47,941 bases of DNA from Bacteroidaceae bacterium (GTDB lineage Bacteria; Bacteroidota; Bacteroidia; Bacteroidales; Bacteroidaceae), in NCBI GenBank assembly GCA_011959205.1, contig BLLV01000063.1:1-47941 (forward strand). The letters run 5' to 3'. The position numbers were made by a program, and so were the translations under genes. Under the pieces are notes generated by a model. It searched no databases. It was not told where the DNA came from and was given only the letters and a program-made list of their open reading frames with translations. Shown here piece by piece: positions 16,860-25,947 of this stretch; within the stretch, counting starts at the first letter, position 1; each line of letters begins with the position of its first letter.

Positions 16860-18047
16860 TTACTTAATGATTTCCAACTTCTTAAAGCACTTGGTCAGTT
16901 TATCCACAGCATAGTCCACTTGTTCCTTGGTATGGGTAGCCATCAAAGCAACACGCACCAAAGTATCTTGTGGCGCACAAGCGGGCGGAATTACAGGATT
17001 GATAAATATACCCTCGTCAAATGCCAGTTTAGTCACTTCGAATGTCTTGTCTGTATCACGAACATAAAGCGGAATAATCGGACTTTCCGTATCACCGATT
17101 TCAAAGCCGGCCTGACGGAAACAATCCAAAGCATAATTTGTGATCTTCCACAAATTCTCACAACGTTCAGGCTCAGTCTTAAGGATATGAAGTGCAGCAC
17201 GTGCAGCAGCTGTTGCTGCAGGAGTATTACTTGCAGAGAATATATACGAACGTGAGTTGTGGCGCAACCAATTGATTGTATCTTTATCCGCAGCCACGAA
17301 ACCACCGATAGAGGCCAGTGACTTTGAGAATGTACCCATGATTACATCTACCTGGTCTGTCAGTCCGAAATGATCACACACGCCTCGTCCGTCACGACCG
17401 AACACACCCAATCCATGGGCTTCATCCACCATGATACTTGCGTTGTATTTATCTTTTAAGCGGACAATTTCAGGCAAGTTCGCCAAATCGCCTTCCATAG
17501 AGAATACACCATCTACCACAATCAGTTTTACAGATTCCGGCTTACATTTCTGAAGTTCTTTCTCAAGAGCCTCCATATCATTATGTTTGTACTTCAGCTG
17601 AGTGGAGAAAGAAAGGCGGCGTCCGTCCACGATAGAAGCATGGTCACGGTCATCGCAGATAATGTAGTCATTCCGGTCTGTCAGGCAAGATACCACACCT
17701 TCATTTACCGTAAAACCGGTAGAATAGACCAATGCATCATCTTTTCCCACGAATTCCGCCAATTCCTTTTCTAACTGGACGTGTAGGTCAAGCGTACCAT
17801 TCAAGAAGCGTGAACCTGCACAACCTGTACCATATTTACGGGTTGCAGCAATAGCTGCTTCGATAATCCGTTCATCGTAAGTTAACCCCATGTATGAGTT
17901 GGAGCCAAACATCAGCACCTTTTTACCATCCATAACAACCTCTGTGTCCTGATGGCTGTCTATCTCACGAAAATAAGGGTAAACGCCTCTTTCCATGTAT
18001 AATTGAGGCAATCTGAATTTACTTAACTTGTCTTGTAATAATCCCAT
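16860..18047 (-). CDS. spt: Serine palmitoyltransferase (alpha-oxoamine synthase family)
   Basis: A 395-residue PLP enzyme of the alpha-oxoamine synthase family. It shows SNSYMGL (49-55), YGTGCAGSRFLNGT (72-85), the PLP-contacting VDEAHG (207-212) and the Schiff-base lysine in GTFSKSLASIGGF (Lys242). Enzymes of this family condense an amino acid with an acyl-CoA. In Bacteroides the homologue with this N terminus condenses serine and palmitoyl-CoA, the first step of sphingolipid synthesis. The main alternative is glycine C-acetyltransferase (Kbl), but no threonine dehydrogenase gene is nearby, and a lipid kinase lies divergently upstream. It is a single-gene unit with its own promoter and terminator. 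Confidence 0.82.
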   Translation of the reverse strand: MGLLQDKLSKFRLPQLYMERGVYPYFREIDSHQDTEVVMDGKKVLMFGSNSYMGLTYDERIIEAAIAATRKYGTGCAGSRFLNGTLDLHVQLEKELAEFVGKDDALVYSTGFTVNEGVVSCLTDRNDYIICDDRDHASIVDGRRLSFSTQLKYKHNDMEALEKELQKCKPESVKLIVVDGVFSMEGDLANLPEIVRLKDKYNASIMVDEAHGLGVFGRDGRGVCDHFGLTDQVDVIMGTFSKSLASIGGFVAADKDTINWLRHNSRSYIFSASNTPAATAAARAALHILKTEPERCENLWKITNYALDCFRQAGFEIGDTESPIIPLYVRDTDKTFEVTKLAFDEGIFINPVIPPACAPQDTLVRVALMATHTKEQVDYAVDKLTKCFKKLEIIK

Positions 18048-18147
18048 ATCCTATTGTATATGTAAGCCTCATCGGCCTACTTTAAAATAATGTATATAAA
18101 TTCACTAATACATTCTGTTTTCAAGGTATTTCCGTCAAAACAGGCTG

Positions 18148-18177
18148 CAAAGATAGTAAATTCTACAACCAGTTGTA
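18148..18177 (-). promoter_or_regulatory. Promoter region of spt with a small palindrome
   Basis: TATCTTTG (minus strand, 18155-18148) fits the TAnnTTTG -7 element, 101 bp upstream of the start codon. Where the -33 box would be expected there is instead a perfect palindrome TACAAC-CA-GTTGTA (18164-18177). The palindrome could be an operator; this is inference. Confidence 0.45.
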
Positions 18178-18248
18178 CTTTTTTTCAAAAAAAATATTTA
18201 GGAACATCAAAACTTTTGGGATTTAGGGCAGTTATAAACAAAATGTAT

Positions 18249-18256
18249 TACTTTTG
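18249..18256 (+). promoter_or_regulatory. -7 element of the lipid kinase gene
   Basis: TACTTTTG matches TAnnTTTG and lies 35 bp upstream of the kinase start codon. A convincing TTTG at the proper distance was not found. Confidence 0.5.
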
Positions 18257-18291
18257 CGTTTAATAAAGAGCTAAACTACTAAAGTAAAAGT

Positions 18292-19323
18292 ATGACCACA
18301 AAAAAGAAAATTGTATTTGTCGTTAATCCTATCTCGGGAACACAAGGAAAAAGAGCCATATTAAAATGGATTGACGAACGTATAAACCGTACACTTTATG
18401 ATTATACGATTGTCAAAACACAATATGCCGGCCATGCTGAAAAAATTGCAGCAGCAGCTGCCGAGGAGAAAGTGGATATAGTAGTAGCCATTGGAGGCGA
18501 TGGAACGATAAACGAAATTGGACGTTCACTGATACATACAGATACAGCATTGGGCATTATACCTTGTGGATCAGGAAACGGACTGGCACGACATTTACAA
18601 ATTCCTTTGGATCCCAAGGCTGCTATCGACATTATAAATGAAGGTTCTGTTGCCTGTATTGATTACGGCAAAATAAACAATATTCCCTTTTTCTGCACAT
18701 GCGGAGTCGGTTTTGACGCGTTTGTCAGTTTGAAGTTCGCCGATTCAGGTAAACGCGGATTACTAACCTATTTGGAAAACACCTTGCACGAGAGTCTGAG
18801 TTACAAACCAGAAACTTATGAAATAGAAAATGAAGAAGGAACAGTAAAATACAAAGCTTTCCTGATAGCCTGCGGCAATGCATCCCAATATGGAAACAAC
18901 GCATATATTGCTCCGCAAGCCTCGTTAACCGACGGCTTGATGGATGTCACAATATTGGAGCCGTTCACAGTTCTGGATGTTCCTTCTTTGTCTTTTCAAC
19001 TTTTCAACAAAACCATAGACCAAAATAGCCGGATCAAGACATTCCGCACCAAAAAGATAAAAATACATCGTTCGAAACCCGGAGTAATGCATTTTGACGG
19101 AGACCCGGTCATGGGAGGGAACAATATCGAGGTAGAGTTGGTTCCACAGGGACTCAACATCATCGTTTCTGATAAAAAAAAAGAGAACGAGCCTTTTAAC
19201 CTCCTACAGCAAATATCCGAAATATTCAGTGGAATGAAGCCTAAAGCTGAAACTTTTGCTTTCCGGCACAGCCATCTGTTTCAACTTAACAAAAGTTTAT
19301 TGCGCCGTCTATCCAAGAGATAA
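18292..19323 (+). CDS. Diacylglycerol/sphingoid lipid kinase family protein
   Basis: A 343-residue soluble kinase of the DAGK catalytic (YegS/DgkB) family. It carries VVNPISGTQGKR (10-21), the nucleotide-binding GGDGTINE (68-75) and GSGNGLAR (93-100), followed by the beta-sandwich domain with FDGDPV near residue 263. These enzymes phosphorylate a lipid hydroxyl using ATP. Diacylglycerol is the default substrate for the family, but the divergent neighbour is serine palmitoyltransferase, so a sphingoid base or ceramide is an alternative (inference from position only). Its last 40 residues are basic, which may help membrane association. Confidence 0.87.
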   Translation: MTTKKKIVFVVNPISGTQGKRAILKWIDERINRTLYDYTIVKTQYAGHAEKIAAAAAEEKVDIVVAIGGDGTINEIGRSLIHTDTALGIIPCGSGNGLARHLQIPLDPKAAIDIINEGSVACIDYGKINNIPFFCTCGVGFDAFVSLKFADSGKRGLLTYLENTLHESLSYKPETYEIENEEGTVKYKAFLIACGNASQYGNNAYIAPQASLTDGLMDVTILEPFTVLDVPSLSFQLFNKTIDQNSRIKTFRTKKIKIHRSKPGVMHFDGDPVMGGNNIEVELVPQGLNIIVSDKKKENEPFNLLQQISEIFSGMKPKAETFAFRHSHLFQLNKSLLRRLSKR

Positions 19324-19335
19324 TATATTTTTTCC

Positions 19336-19386
19336 GAACATCAGTTAAGGTTCTGTAAATAAGAGCTGTTTCTTTGACTGATGTTC
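19336..19386. repeat. 10-bp inverted repeat between convergent genes
   Basis: GAACATCAGT (19336-19345) is the exact reverse complement of ACTGATGTTC (19377-19386), with a 31-nt loop. It lies between the convergent lipid kinase and trmN6 genes. It lacks a clear T-run on either strand, so a terminator role is only possible. Confidence 0.45.
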
Positions 19387-19402
19387 AGAATAATAAAGTC
19401 GC

Positions 19403-20107
19403 CTACATTCTCAAATAAAATTCTTTGGTTAAAGCTATATATTCCTCACTATACACATGACGTGATAATTCGATGGTCAAATAGTCTGTAACACATTTAT
19501 CCACAGAGAATTTGAAAGCAAGCAACACCCGTTTTGGATCAGCTCCAGGTGTTGTATGAATCAAAGTCTGATGTGAGAGATGTAACCCGTAACGAGTGGC
19601 TACCGTCAAGAAAAAATCTTTACTATCAGTAGGAATAATCACAGAAAAAACACCTTCAGGATGAAGCAAACGGACAGCTGATTCTGCCAGTTTGTCAAAA
19701 TCAAGATTATCTGTGTGCCGGGCAATATTACGCTGCCCGTCAGGACATTTCATAGAATCGACAAAATAAGGAGGATTGGAAACCACGACATCAAAGAGTG
19801 TTTCCGATGTAAAATGACAAATATCTTGCAATTCCACTTCTATCCTGTCTTTCCATGGAGATGCCGCTACATTTTCACGAGCTTGTTCCACAGCATCCGC
19901 ATCTATATCCACAGCTCTTATTCGGGCATTACAGCGCTGTGCCATCATCAAAGAAACCAATCCGGTTCCGGTGCCAATATCTAAAATATTATGGGCGGAC
20001 GCCACATCGGTCCAAGCCCCCAATAATACTCCATCCGTACCCACTTTCATGGCACATCGATCATGATAAACAGTAAATTGCTTAAAAGAAAAATAAGGAT
20101 TCGGCAT
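19403..20107 (-). CDS. trmN6: tRNA1(Val) (adenine(37)-N6)-methyltransferase
   Basis: A 234-residue class I SAM-dependent methyltransferase. The SAM motif is LDIGTGTGLVSL (42-53), the acidic ribose-binding segment is RAVDIDADA (64-72), and the adenine N6-methylation signature is NPPYF (111-115). The N terminus (FSFKQFTVYHDRCAMKVGTD) is characteristic of the YfiC/TrmN6 family, which methylates A37 of tRNA-Val. It is a single gene; a possible -7 element TATTTTTG lies at 20138-20131. Specificity for tRNA-Val is inferred from the family. Confidence 0.9.
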   Translation of the reverse strand: MPNPYFSFKQFTVYHDRCAMKVGTDGVLLGAWTDVASAHNILDIGTGTGLVSLMMAQRCNARIRAVDIDADAVEQARENVAASPWKDRIEVELQDICHFTSETLFDVVVSNPPYFVDSMKCPDGQRNIARHTDNLDFDKLAESAVRLLHPEGVFSVIIPTDSKDFFLTVATRYGLHLSHQTLIHTTPGADPKRVLLAFKFSVDKCVTDYLTIELSRHVYSEEYIALTKEFYLRM

Positions 20108-20130
20108 ACTATATCTATTAAATTTGCTGT

Positions 20131-20138
20131 CAAAAATA
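20131..20138 (-). promoter_or_regulatory. -7 element of trmN6
   Basis: TATTTTTG on the minus strand matches TAnnTTTG, 23 bp upstream of the start codon. A weak AATTG lies about 21 bp further upstream. Confidence 0.45.
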
Positions 20139-20233
20139 GGAAATTCCGTTTAATAACTCCAATTATTAGGAAATATTTGATTTTTAAAACTCAATTAGTT
20201 CTCACGAATTTTCCTTATTCGACAAGGAATGAT

Positions 20234-20241
20234 TAACTTTG
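20234..20241 (+). promoter_or_regulatory. -7 element of the lon operon
   Basis: TAACTTTG matches TAnnTTTG, 47 bp upstream of the lon start codon. TTTTCC near 20209-20214 lies where the -33 box is expected but is a poor match. No heat-shock inverted repeat (CIRCE) was seen in the leader. Confidence 0.5.
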
Positions 20242-20288
20242 TCCCCGTTTTGGGCATTGGGCTCAATTTAACACAAGAGGAATAAATT

Positions 20289-22766
20289 ATGAAGAGGAAT
20301 AAGAAAGAGGATATTTTGTTGAATACAGAAAACGATGATATCTCTATGTTAGCTGAAATCCAAACAGATCCGGATGAAGTTGCTGCAATGGAATTTAATA
20401 AAGAAATACCTGTCATGCCCTTACGCAACATGGTAATGTTTCCATCTGTAGTAATGCCGGTAACGATTGGACGTCCCAGCACATTGAAATTGGTAAATGC
20501 TGCATATAAGAAAAAACTCCCCATTGCGGTAGTTTGTCAGATACAGGGAGATATGGATGATCCCGGTTTTAGCGATGTGTACCATATAGGAGTAATCGGA
20601 AAAATTCTCCGTGTATTCGAGATGCCCGGTGGAAATACCACAGTAATCATGCAGTCGAACGGGCCGAAAGTACATCTGGACAGCATCACAAAAACCTCTC
20701 CATATTTGAAAGGAATGGTAACTCCTATTCCGGAGGCAAATGACCAACTGGAAACGGATGAATTCAATGCATTGATTGATACTTGCAAAGAGTTGACAAG
20801 CAAGTTTATAGAAGCATCCGAGAAGATGAGTCCGGACACTGTTTTTGCTATCAAGAACTTGGACAATCCAGAGATTCTAGTAAACTTTATTTGTGCAAAC
20901 TTCCCTGTTTCGGTGGAAGAAAAAATAAAGTTGCTGAAAGCCGGTGATTTACAAAGCCGCTTGTATATGTTAGTGAAAATATTAAATCGTGAAATACAAT
21001 TAGCTAATATCAAGCAAAGCATTCAAATGCGTACACGCGAAGACATTGACCGTCAGCAACGTGAATATTTCTTGCAGCAACAAATTAAAAACATACAGGA
21101 TGAACTGGGTGCCGGACAGGAAGATGAGATAGACGAACTCCGTCAAAAAGGAAGAGCCAAGAAATGGGGTCCGGAGATGGCGGAACTTTTTGAAAAAGAA
21201 ATTTCCAAGCTGGAAAGAACGAATTCCCAATCACCAGACTTCAACGTGCAGCTTACCTATCTGCAAACCCTGTTGGGATTGCCTTGGAACGTATTCACCA
21301 CTGACAATCTGAATATAAGCAATGCCGAAAAGACATTGAACAAAGATCATTACGGCCTAGAGAAAGTAAAAGAGCGTATTCTTGAACATTTAGCCGTATT
21401 AAAACTGAAAGGTGATATGAAATCGCCTATCATCTGCCTTTATGGCCCTCCGGGAGTCGGCAAAACTTCCTTAGGACGCTCCATAGCCGCATCGTTGAAA
21501 CGTAAATATGTACGTATGTCATTGGGCGGCGTGCATGACGAGGCCGAAATCCGTGGCCATCGTAAAACGTATATCGGTGCCATGCCGGGGCGTATCATCA
21601 AAAGTCTGATAAAAGCCGAATCCTCCAATCCGGTTATCATTTTGGATGAGATAGACAAGCTGGGAAGTGACCACCGCGGAGATCCCAGTTCCGCTATGCT
21701 GGAAGTGCTTGACCCCGAGCAGAACAACACGTTCCATGATAACTATCTGGATGTGGATTACGACTTGTCTAAAGTAATGTTTGTCGCTACGGCAAACAAT
21801 TTAAGCACCATTCCTCCTGCTCTGCTGGACCGTATGGAGTTGATTGAGGTTAGTGGATATATCACAGAGGAAAAAGTGGAAATAGCCCGTCGTCACCTTG
21901 TTCCCAAAGAATTGGAAACCAACGGTATCAAAAAAGAATACGTGAAGTTCTCCAAAGCCGCTTTGGAATATATTGTAGAAAATTACACCCGTGAAAGTGG
22001 TGTGCGCGAACTGGAGAAGAAGATAAACAAGGTGATGCGTAAAATAGCGTTGGAATTTGCACGCGACGGCTATGAAGTAACGCATGAAATAAAGCCTGCC
22101 GATGTACGCAAATATTTGGGCACGCCCGAATATAGCCGTGACAAATATCAGGGAAATGAATACGCCGGTGTTGTCACAGGACTGGCTTGGACAGCTGTCG
22201 GAGGTGAGATTTTGTTTGTAGAAACCAGTTTGAGCAAAGGAAAAGGCGGCAAACTGACGCTGACCGGAAACTTGGGTGAGGTAATGAAAGAGTCGGCTAT
22301 GCTGGCTTTGGAATACCTCAAGGCACATACCCAACTGCTGAATTTGCAAGAAGATATATTTGATAATTGGAATATCCATATCCATGTACCCGAAGGAGCC
22401 ATTCCCAAAGATGGCCCGTCAGCCGGTATCACTATGGTGACTTCATTGGCGTCTGCCCTCACCCAGCGTAAAGTAAAAGCGAACCTGGCAATGACAGGCG
22501 AGATCACATTACGCGGGAAAGTCCTGCCTGTAGGCGGTATCAAAGAAAAGATTCTAGCCGCCAAACGCGCCGGAATCAAAAACATCATTTTATGTGAGGA
22601 GAACCGCAAGAACATTGAAGAGATCCAACCGATGTATCTGGCAGGACTGACATTCCATTATGTCACGGATATTAAGGAAGTATTGGCCTTGGCTCTCACC
22701 GATGAAAAAGTAAATGGTGCCATTGATTTCAATATTACCAATCAGAAAACAGAAGAAAAAAAATAA
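20289..22766 (+). CDS. lon: ATP-dependent endopeptidase Lon
   Basis: An 825-residue Lon protease, full length. The N-terminal substrate-binding domain begins near residue 40 (MPLRNMVMFPSVVMPVTIGR). A coiled segment follows (QREYFLQQQIKNIQDELG). The AAA+ domain carries Walker A GPPGVGKTS (near 386-394) and Walker B VIILDEIDK. The C-terminal protease domain carries the catalytic Ser in KDGPSAGITM (near 710) and catalytic Lys in GGIKEKILAAKRAG (near 751). It degrades misfolded and regulatory proteins in the cytoplasm. Relative to E. coli Lon it has about 40 extra N-terminal residues, many of them acidic. It is followed after 2 bp by tgt. Confidence 0.97.
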   Translation: MKRNKKEDILLNTENDDISMLAEIQTDPDEVAAMEFNKEIPVMPLRNMVMFPSVVMPVTIGRPSTLKLVNAAYKKKLPIAVVCQIQGDMDDPGFSDVYHIGVIGKILRVFEMPGGNTTVIMQSNGPKVHLDSITKTSPYLKGMVTPIPEANDQLETDEFNALIDTCKELTSKFIEASEKMSPDTVFAIKNLDNPEILVNFICANFPVSVEEKIKLLKAGDLQSRLYMLVKILNREIQLANIKQSIQMRTREDIDRQQREYFLQQQIKNIQDELGAGQEDEIDELRQKGRAKKWGPEMAELFEKEISKLERTNSQSPDFNVQLTYLQTLLGLPWNVFTTDNLNISNAEKTLNKDHYGLEKVKERILEHLAVLKLKGDMKSPIICLYGPPGVGKTSLGRSIAASLKRKYVRMSLGGVHDEAEIRGHRKTYIGAMPGRIIKSLIKAESSNPVIILDEIDKLGSDHRGDPSSAMLEVLDPEQNNTFHDNYLDVDYDLSKVMFVATANNLSTIPPALLDRMELIEVSGYITEEKVEIARRHLVPKELETNGIKKEYVKFSKAALEYIVENYTRESGVRELEKKINKVMRKIALEFARDGYEVTHEIKPADVRKYLGTPEYSRDKYQGNEYAGVVTGLAWTAVGGEILFVETSLSKGKGGKLTLTGNLGEVMKESAMLALEYLKAHTQLLNLQEDIFDNWNIHIHVPEGAIPKDGPSAGITMVTSLASALTQRKVKANLAMTGEITLRGKVLPVGGIKEKILAAKRAGIKNIILCEENRKNIEEIQPMYLAGLTFHYVTDIKEVLALALTDEKVNGAIDFNITNQKTEEKK

Positions 22767-22768
22767 AT

Positions 22769-23899
22769 ATGACTTTTGACTTACAATATACAGACCCCAA
22801 ATCGAATGCCCGTGCCGGATTGATAACGACTGATCACGGGCAGATAGAAACCCCCATCTTTATGCCTGTGGGTACATTGGGAACGGTGAAGGGCGTGCAT
22901 TTGCATGAGTTGAAAGAGGACATTAAAGCGCAGATAATCCTGGGAAACACTTACCACCTGTATTTGCGACCGGGATTGGATATCATAGAACGTGCCGGAG
23001 GCCTGCATAAGTTCAACGGTTTTGACCGTCCTATGCTGACCGACAGCGGCGGTTTTCAAGTATTCTCTTTATCAGGTATCCGCAAGATGAGAGAGGAAGG
23101 CGTAGAATTCCGCTCACACATAGACGGCTCGAAGCACCTGTTCACTCCCGAACGGGTAATGGATATCGAACGGACTATCGGTGCGGATATCATGATGGCT
23201 TTTGACGAATGTACTCCGGGAACCGCAGATTATGAATATGCAAAAAAATCAATGCAGCTGACCCATCGTTGGCTGGACCGCTGTATAAAGCATTTCAACG
23301 AAACCGATCCCAAGTATGGTTATCAGCAATCGTTATTCCCCATTGTGCAAGGCTGCGTTTATCCCGACTTACGCAAACAATCAGCAGAATACATTGCTTC
23401 CAAGGGAGCTGACGGAAACGCGATCGGTGGCTTGGCCGTAGGTGAGCCAACCGAGAAAATGTACGAAATGATAGAGGTTGTCAATGAAATCTTGCCCAAA
23501 GACAAGCCCCGCTATCTGATGGGAGTCGGCACACCAGTAAATATACTGGAAGGCATAGAGCGCGGTGTGGATATGTTTGACTGTGTAATGCCTACCCGTA
23601 ACGGACGCAATGGCATGCTGTTCACCAAAGACGGCATCATGAACATGCGCAACAAGAAGTGGGAGGATGATTACGCTCCCATCGAAGCCGAAGGCGCATC
23701 GTATGTGGATACTATGTACAGCCGTGCTTACTTGCGCCATCTGTTCCACGCACAAGAGCTGCTGGCCATGCAAATTGCATCTATCCACAACCTGGCATTC
23801 TATCTGTGGTTAGCGGGCGAGGCCCGTAAACACATCATTGAAGGAGATTTCTCCACATGGAAGCCAATGATGGTAAAACGCTTATCTACAAGATTATAA
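22769..23899 (+). CDS. tgt: Queuine tRNA-ribosyltransferase, zinc-ligand cysteines absent
   Basis: A 376-residue tRNA-guanine transglycosylase that exchanges G34 for the queuosine precursor in tRNAs with GUN anticodons. DSGGFQVFSLS (near 92-102) holds the general acid-base Asp; QGCVYPDLR, GGLAVGEP and the nucleophile region GVDMFDCVMPTRNGRNG are all present. Where the well-studied bacterial enzyme has the zinc ligands C-x-C-x2-C before YSRAYLHHL, this protein reads EGASYVDTMYSRAYLRHL, with Gly, Ser and Asp in place of the three cysteines; the His of SIHNL is kept. The zinc site therefore appears lost. It is co-transcribed with lon (2-bp gap) and the downstream permease (10-bp gap). Confidence 0.93.
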   Translation: MTFDLQYTDPKSNARAGLITTDHGQIETPIFMPVGTLGTVKGVHLHELKEDIKAQIILGNTYHLYLRPGLDIIERAGGLHKFNGFDRPMLTDSGGFQVFSLSGIRKMREEGVEFRSHIDGSKHLFTPERVMDIERTIGADIMMAFDECTPGTADYEYAKKSMQLTHRWLDRCIKHFNETDPKYGYQQSLFPIVQGCVYPDLRKQSAEYIASKGADGNAIGGLAVGEPTEKMYEMIEVVNEILPKDKPRYLMGVGTPVNILEGIERGVDMFDCVMPTRNGRNGMLFTKDGIMNMRNKKWEDDYAPIEAEGASYVDTMYSRAYLRHLFHAQELLAMQIASIHNLAFYLWLAGEARKHIIEGDFSTWKPMMVKRLSTRL

Positions 23900-23909
23900 A
23901 CTACGAAAG

Positions 23910-25082
23910 ATGAAGAATTGGTTCAAGACAAACACAGACTCACCCCAAAAGAATAAAAAATGGTTTCAGCCGGATATCAACCGGCTGAAACTGGACAAAT
24001 GGGTGAAAAGACTGGATGTATATATCATTAAGAAGTTTCTGGGAACCTACTTTTTTGCTATTGCATTGATTATCTCCATTGCAGTGGTGTTTGACGTGAA
24101 CGAGAATATAGACAGGTTCATCAATAACAAAGCTCCGCTGAAAGCAATTGTATTTGATTATTACATGAACTTCATCCCCTACTTCTCAAACTTATTCAGC
24201 CCGTTGTTTGTCTTTATCGCTGTCATCTTCTTCACCTCCAAACTGGCGGAAAACTCGGAAATCATTGCCATGTTCTCCACCGGGATGAGTTTTAAACGAA
24301 TGATGCGTCCCTATATGATTTCGGCTGCCATCATTTCCGTCGTTACTTTCGGACTGGGAGCATACATCATACCTAAGGGAAATGTAACCCGTTTGGACTT
24401 TGAGGACCGTTATAAGAAAAAAAAGAAACAGGAATATGTACGAAACGTGCAACTGGAAGTAGACAGCGGGGTCATTGCCTACATAGAGCGCTATGAGAAT
24501 TACAACAAAACGGGATACCGCTTCTCGTTAGACAAGTTCGATGACAAAAAGCTGGTAGCCCACCTCACTGCCCGGAGTGTCACTTACGATACAGCATCCG
24601 TACACAAATGGACCATCAAGAACTATATGATACGCGAAATGGAAGGCATGCGTGAGAAAATCACCCGTGGCGACCGTCTGGATACGATAATCAAAATGGA
24701 ACCTCAGGACTTTCTGATCATGAAAGGGCAGCAACAAACCATGACAAGCCCTGAACTGAAAGAGTATATAGACAAGCAGAAAAGGCGTGGATTCGCTAAT
24801 ATAAAAGAATTTGAGATTGAATATTACCAGCGTATAGCCATGTCCTTTGCCGCCTTTATCCTGACCACTATCGGTGTTTCGTTATCATCCCGGAAGATGA
24901 AAGGAGGAATGGGACTGCACTTGGGGGTGGGATTAGCACTCAGTTTCTCATATATTCTGTTCCAAACAGTATCGGCGACCTTTGCCGTCAACGGAAACAC
25001 TCCCCCTATTGTAGCGGTGTGGATTCCTAATATACTTTATACATTTATCGCTATCTATCTATACAGAAAAGCTCCTAAATAA
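23910..25082 (+). CDS. LptF/LptG-family (YjgP/YjgQ) permease
   Basis: A 390-residue inner membrane protein. After a charged N terminus (about 40 residues) come helices near residues 45-65, 90-110 and 135-155, then a periplasmic beta-jellyroll region (about 165-300), and three C-terminal helices (about 310-390). FFTSKLAENSEIIAMFSTGMSFKRMMRPY is the family's conserved coupling-loop region. LptF and LptG form the membrane part of the lipopolysaccharide exporter that works with the LptB ATPase. Only one such gene is present here, so whether it is F or G cannot be decided. It ends the lon-tgt operon and is followed by a strong bidirectional terminator. Confidence 0.9.
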   Translation: MKNWFKTNTDSPQKNKKWFQPDINRLKLDKWVKRLDVYIIKKFLGTYFFAIALIISIAVVFDVNENIDRFINNKAPLKAIVFDYYMNFIPYFSNLFSPLFVFIAVIFFTSKLAENSEIIAMFSTGMSFKRMMRPYMISAAIISVVTFGLGAYIIPKGNVTRLDFEDRYKKKKKQEYVRNVQLEVDSGVIAYIERYENYNKTGYRFSLDKFDDKKLVAHLTARSVTYDTASVHKWTIKNYMIREMEGMREKITRGDRLDTIIKMEPQDFLIMKGQQQTMTSPELKEYIDKQKRRGFANIKEFEIEYYQRIAMSFAAFILTTIGVSLSSRKMKGGMGLHLGVGLALSFSYILFQTVSATFAVNGNTPPIVAVWIPNILYTFIAIYLYRKAPK

Positions 25083-25100
25083 AGAACGAAGAAAGGATAA

Positions 25101-25146
25101 AGACTAAAAAATGAAGAATGATGAATTTCTTCATTTTTTAGTCTTC
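25101..25146. terminator. Bidirectional terminator with perfect 19-bp stem
   Basis: Positions 25101-25119 are exactly complementary to 25128-25146 around an 8-nt loop. The stem contains A6/T6 blocks, giving U-rich 3' ends in both directions. It lies between the end of the lptF/G-family gene (25082) and the end of the convergent HAD gene (25153) and would serve both. Confidence 0.8.
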
Positions 25147-25152
25147 ATCAGA

Positions 25153-25779
25153 TTATCTTTCCAGCATCTTATCCAGCTCCGCTCTCCAGTCTTCTCCGTT
25201 CTCCGGCTGCAAAGTAACGAACCCCAATTCTTGCCCCATCGCAATATTTGACGCACCATCATCCACAAAAATTGTTTCGGCAGGATTCAATCCACTGTCT
25301 TTTATCATATAATCAAAGATACCACGCCCGGGCTTTGTGACTCCGATTTCATACGACGCATATATTTTATCTACATACGCATCCAATGGCTTGCCCGCAA
25401 AAGTCAGTTCACTGCTTCTCGCCCATCCCATCATATACGGATTGGTATTGCTCAGAATATAAACCTTATATTTCTTACGGAGTTCATTCAGATAATCCAG
25501 CTTATATTGCGGAACCTCTGTCACAAAACCTTTCCATCCACTTTCCACCTCCTTATAAGTAAGTTCTTTACCACACATTCCGCTAAGTTCCTTACGAAAA
25601 GTTTCGGCGTCCATGCGCCCATCCTCCACCTCTTGGAATATTCCCTGCTGATGATACTCGCCCAGCAACTGCTCCGCTTCCTTCATCCCGGCCTCCTGAA
25701 AGGCCTTAACCGCCTTGTCACGGTCAATACCGATAAGAACCCCACCGAAATCAAATACAATATTCTTAATCTCCTTCAT
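25153..25779 (-). CDS. HAD-superfamily hydrolase (HAD-IA, YihX-like)
   Basis: About 208 residues when started at the ATG at 25779 (MKEIKNIVFDFGGV). The ATG seven codons upstream would overlap the predicted -7 element at 25798-25805 and is rejected. HAD motif I is VFDFGGVLI, in which the second Asp of DxD is replaced by Gly. Motif II is ILSNTNPY, the motif III Lys is in GVTKPGRGIF, and motif IV is FVDDGASN. The DFGG form is common in the YihX/epoxide hydrolase-like subgroup, which dephosphorylates sugar phosphates such as alpha-D-glucose 1-phosphate. The substrate is not identifiable here. It stands alone, convergent to the lon operon. Confidence 0.85.
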   Translation of the reverse strand: MKEIKNIVFDFGGVLIGIDRDKAVKAFQEAGMKEAEQLLGEYHQQGIFQEVEDGRMDAETFRKELSGMCGKELTYKEVESGWKGFVTEVPQYKLDYLNELRKKYKVYILSNTNPYMMGWARSSELTFAGKPLDAYVDKIYASYEIGVTKPGRGIFDYMIKDSGLNPAETIFVDDGASNIAMGQELGFVTLQPENGEDWRAELDKMLER

Positions 25780-25797
25780 AATCTTTTTATTTTTCGA

Positions 25798-25805
25798 CAA
25801 AGGTA
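25798..25805 (-). promoter_or_regulatory. -7 element of the HAD hydrolase gene
   Basis: TACCTTTG on the minus strand matches TAnnTTTG and lies 18 bp upstream of the chosen start codon. Its position helps decide that start. Confidence 0.5.
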
Positions 25806-25867
25806 ACCATTTGAATGTTAAAGAGAAATGATGTAAATCAATAAAACAGGATGTGATAGGAAAAACA

Positions 25868-25902
25868 TAAAAAAAACCGCAGATTCCATTGAGAATCCAC
25901 GG
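25868..25902 (-). terminator. Terminator of the thioredoxin-fold gene
   Basis: On the minus strand ACCG and GATTC pair with GAATC and CGGT around a CA/CA internal loop and a 6-nt apical loop, followed by eight T. It starts about 46 bp past the stop of the gene at 25948. Confidence 0.72.
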
Positions 25903-25947
25903 TAATTATTTTTGTTGTATTTTTCTTCCTTTCGGAAAAGCTCTCTT

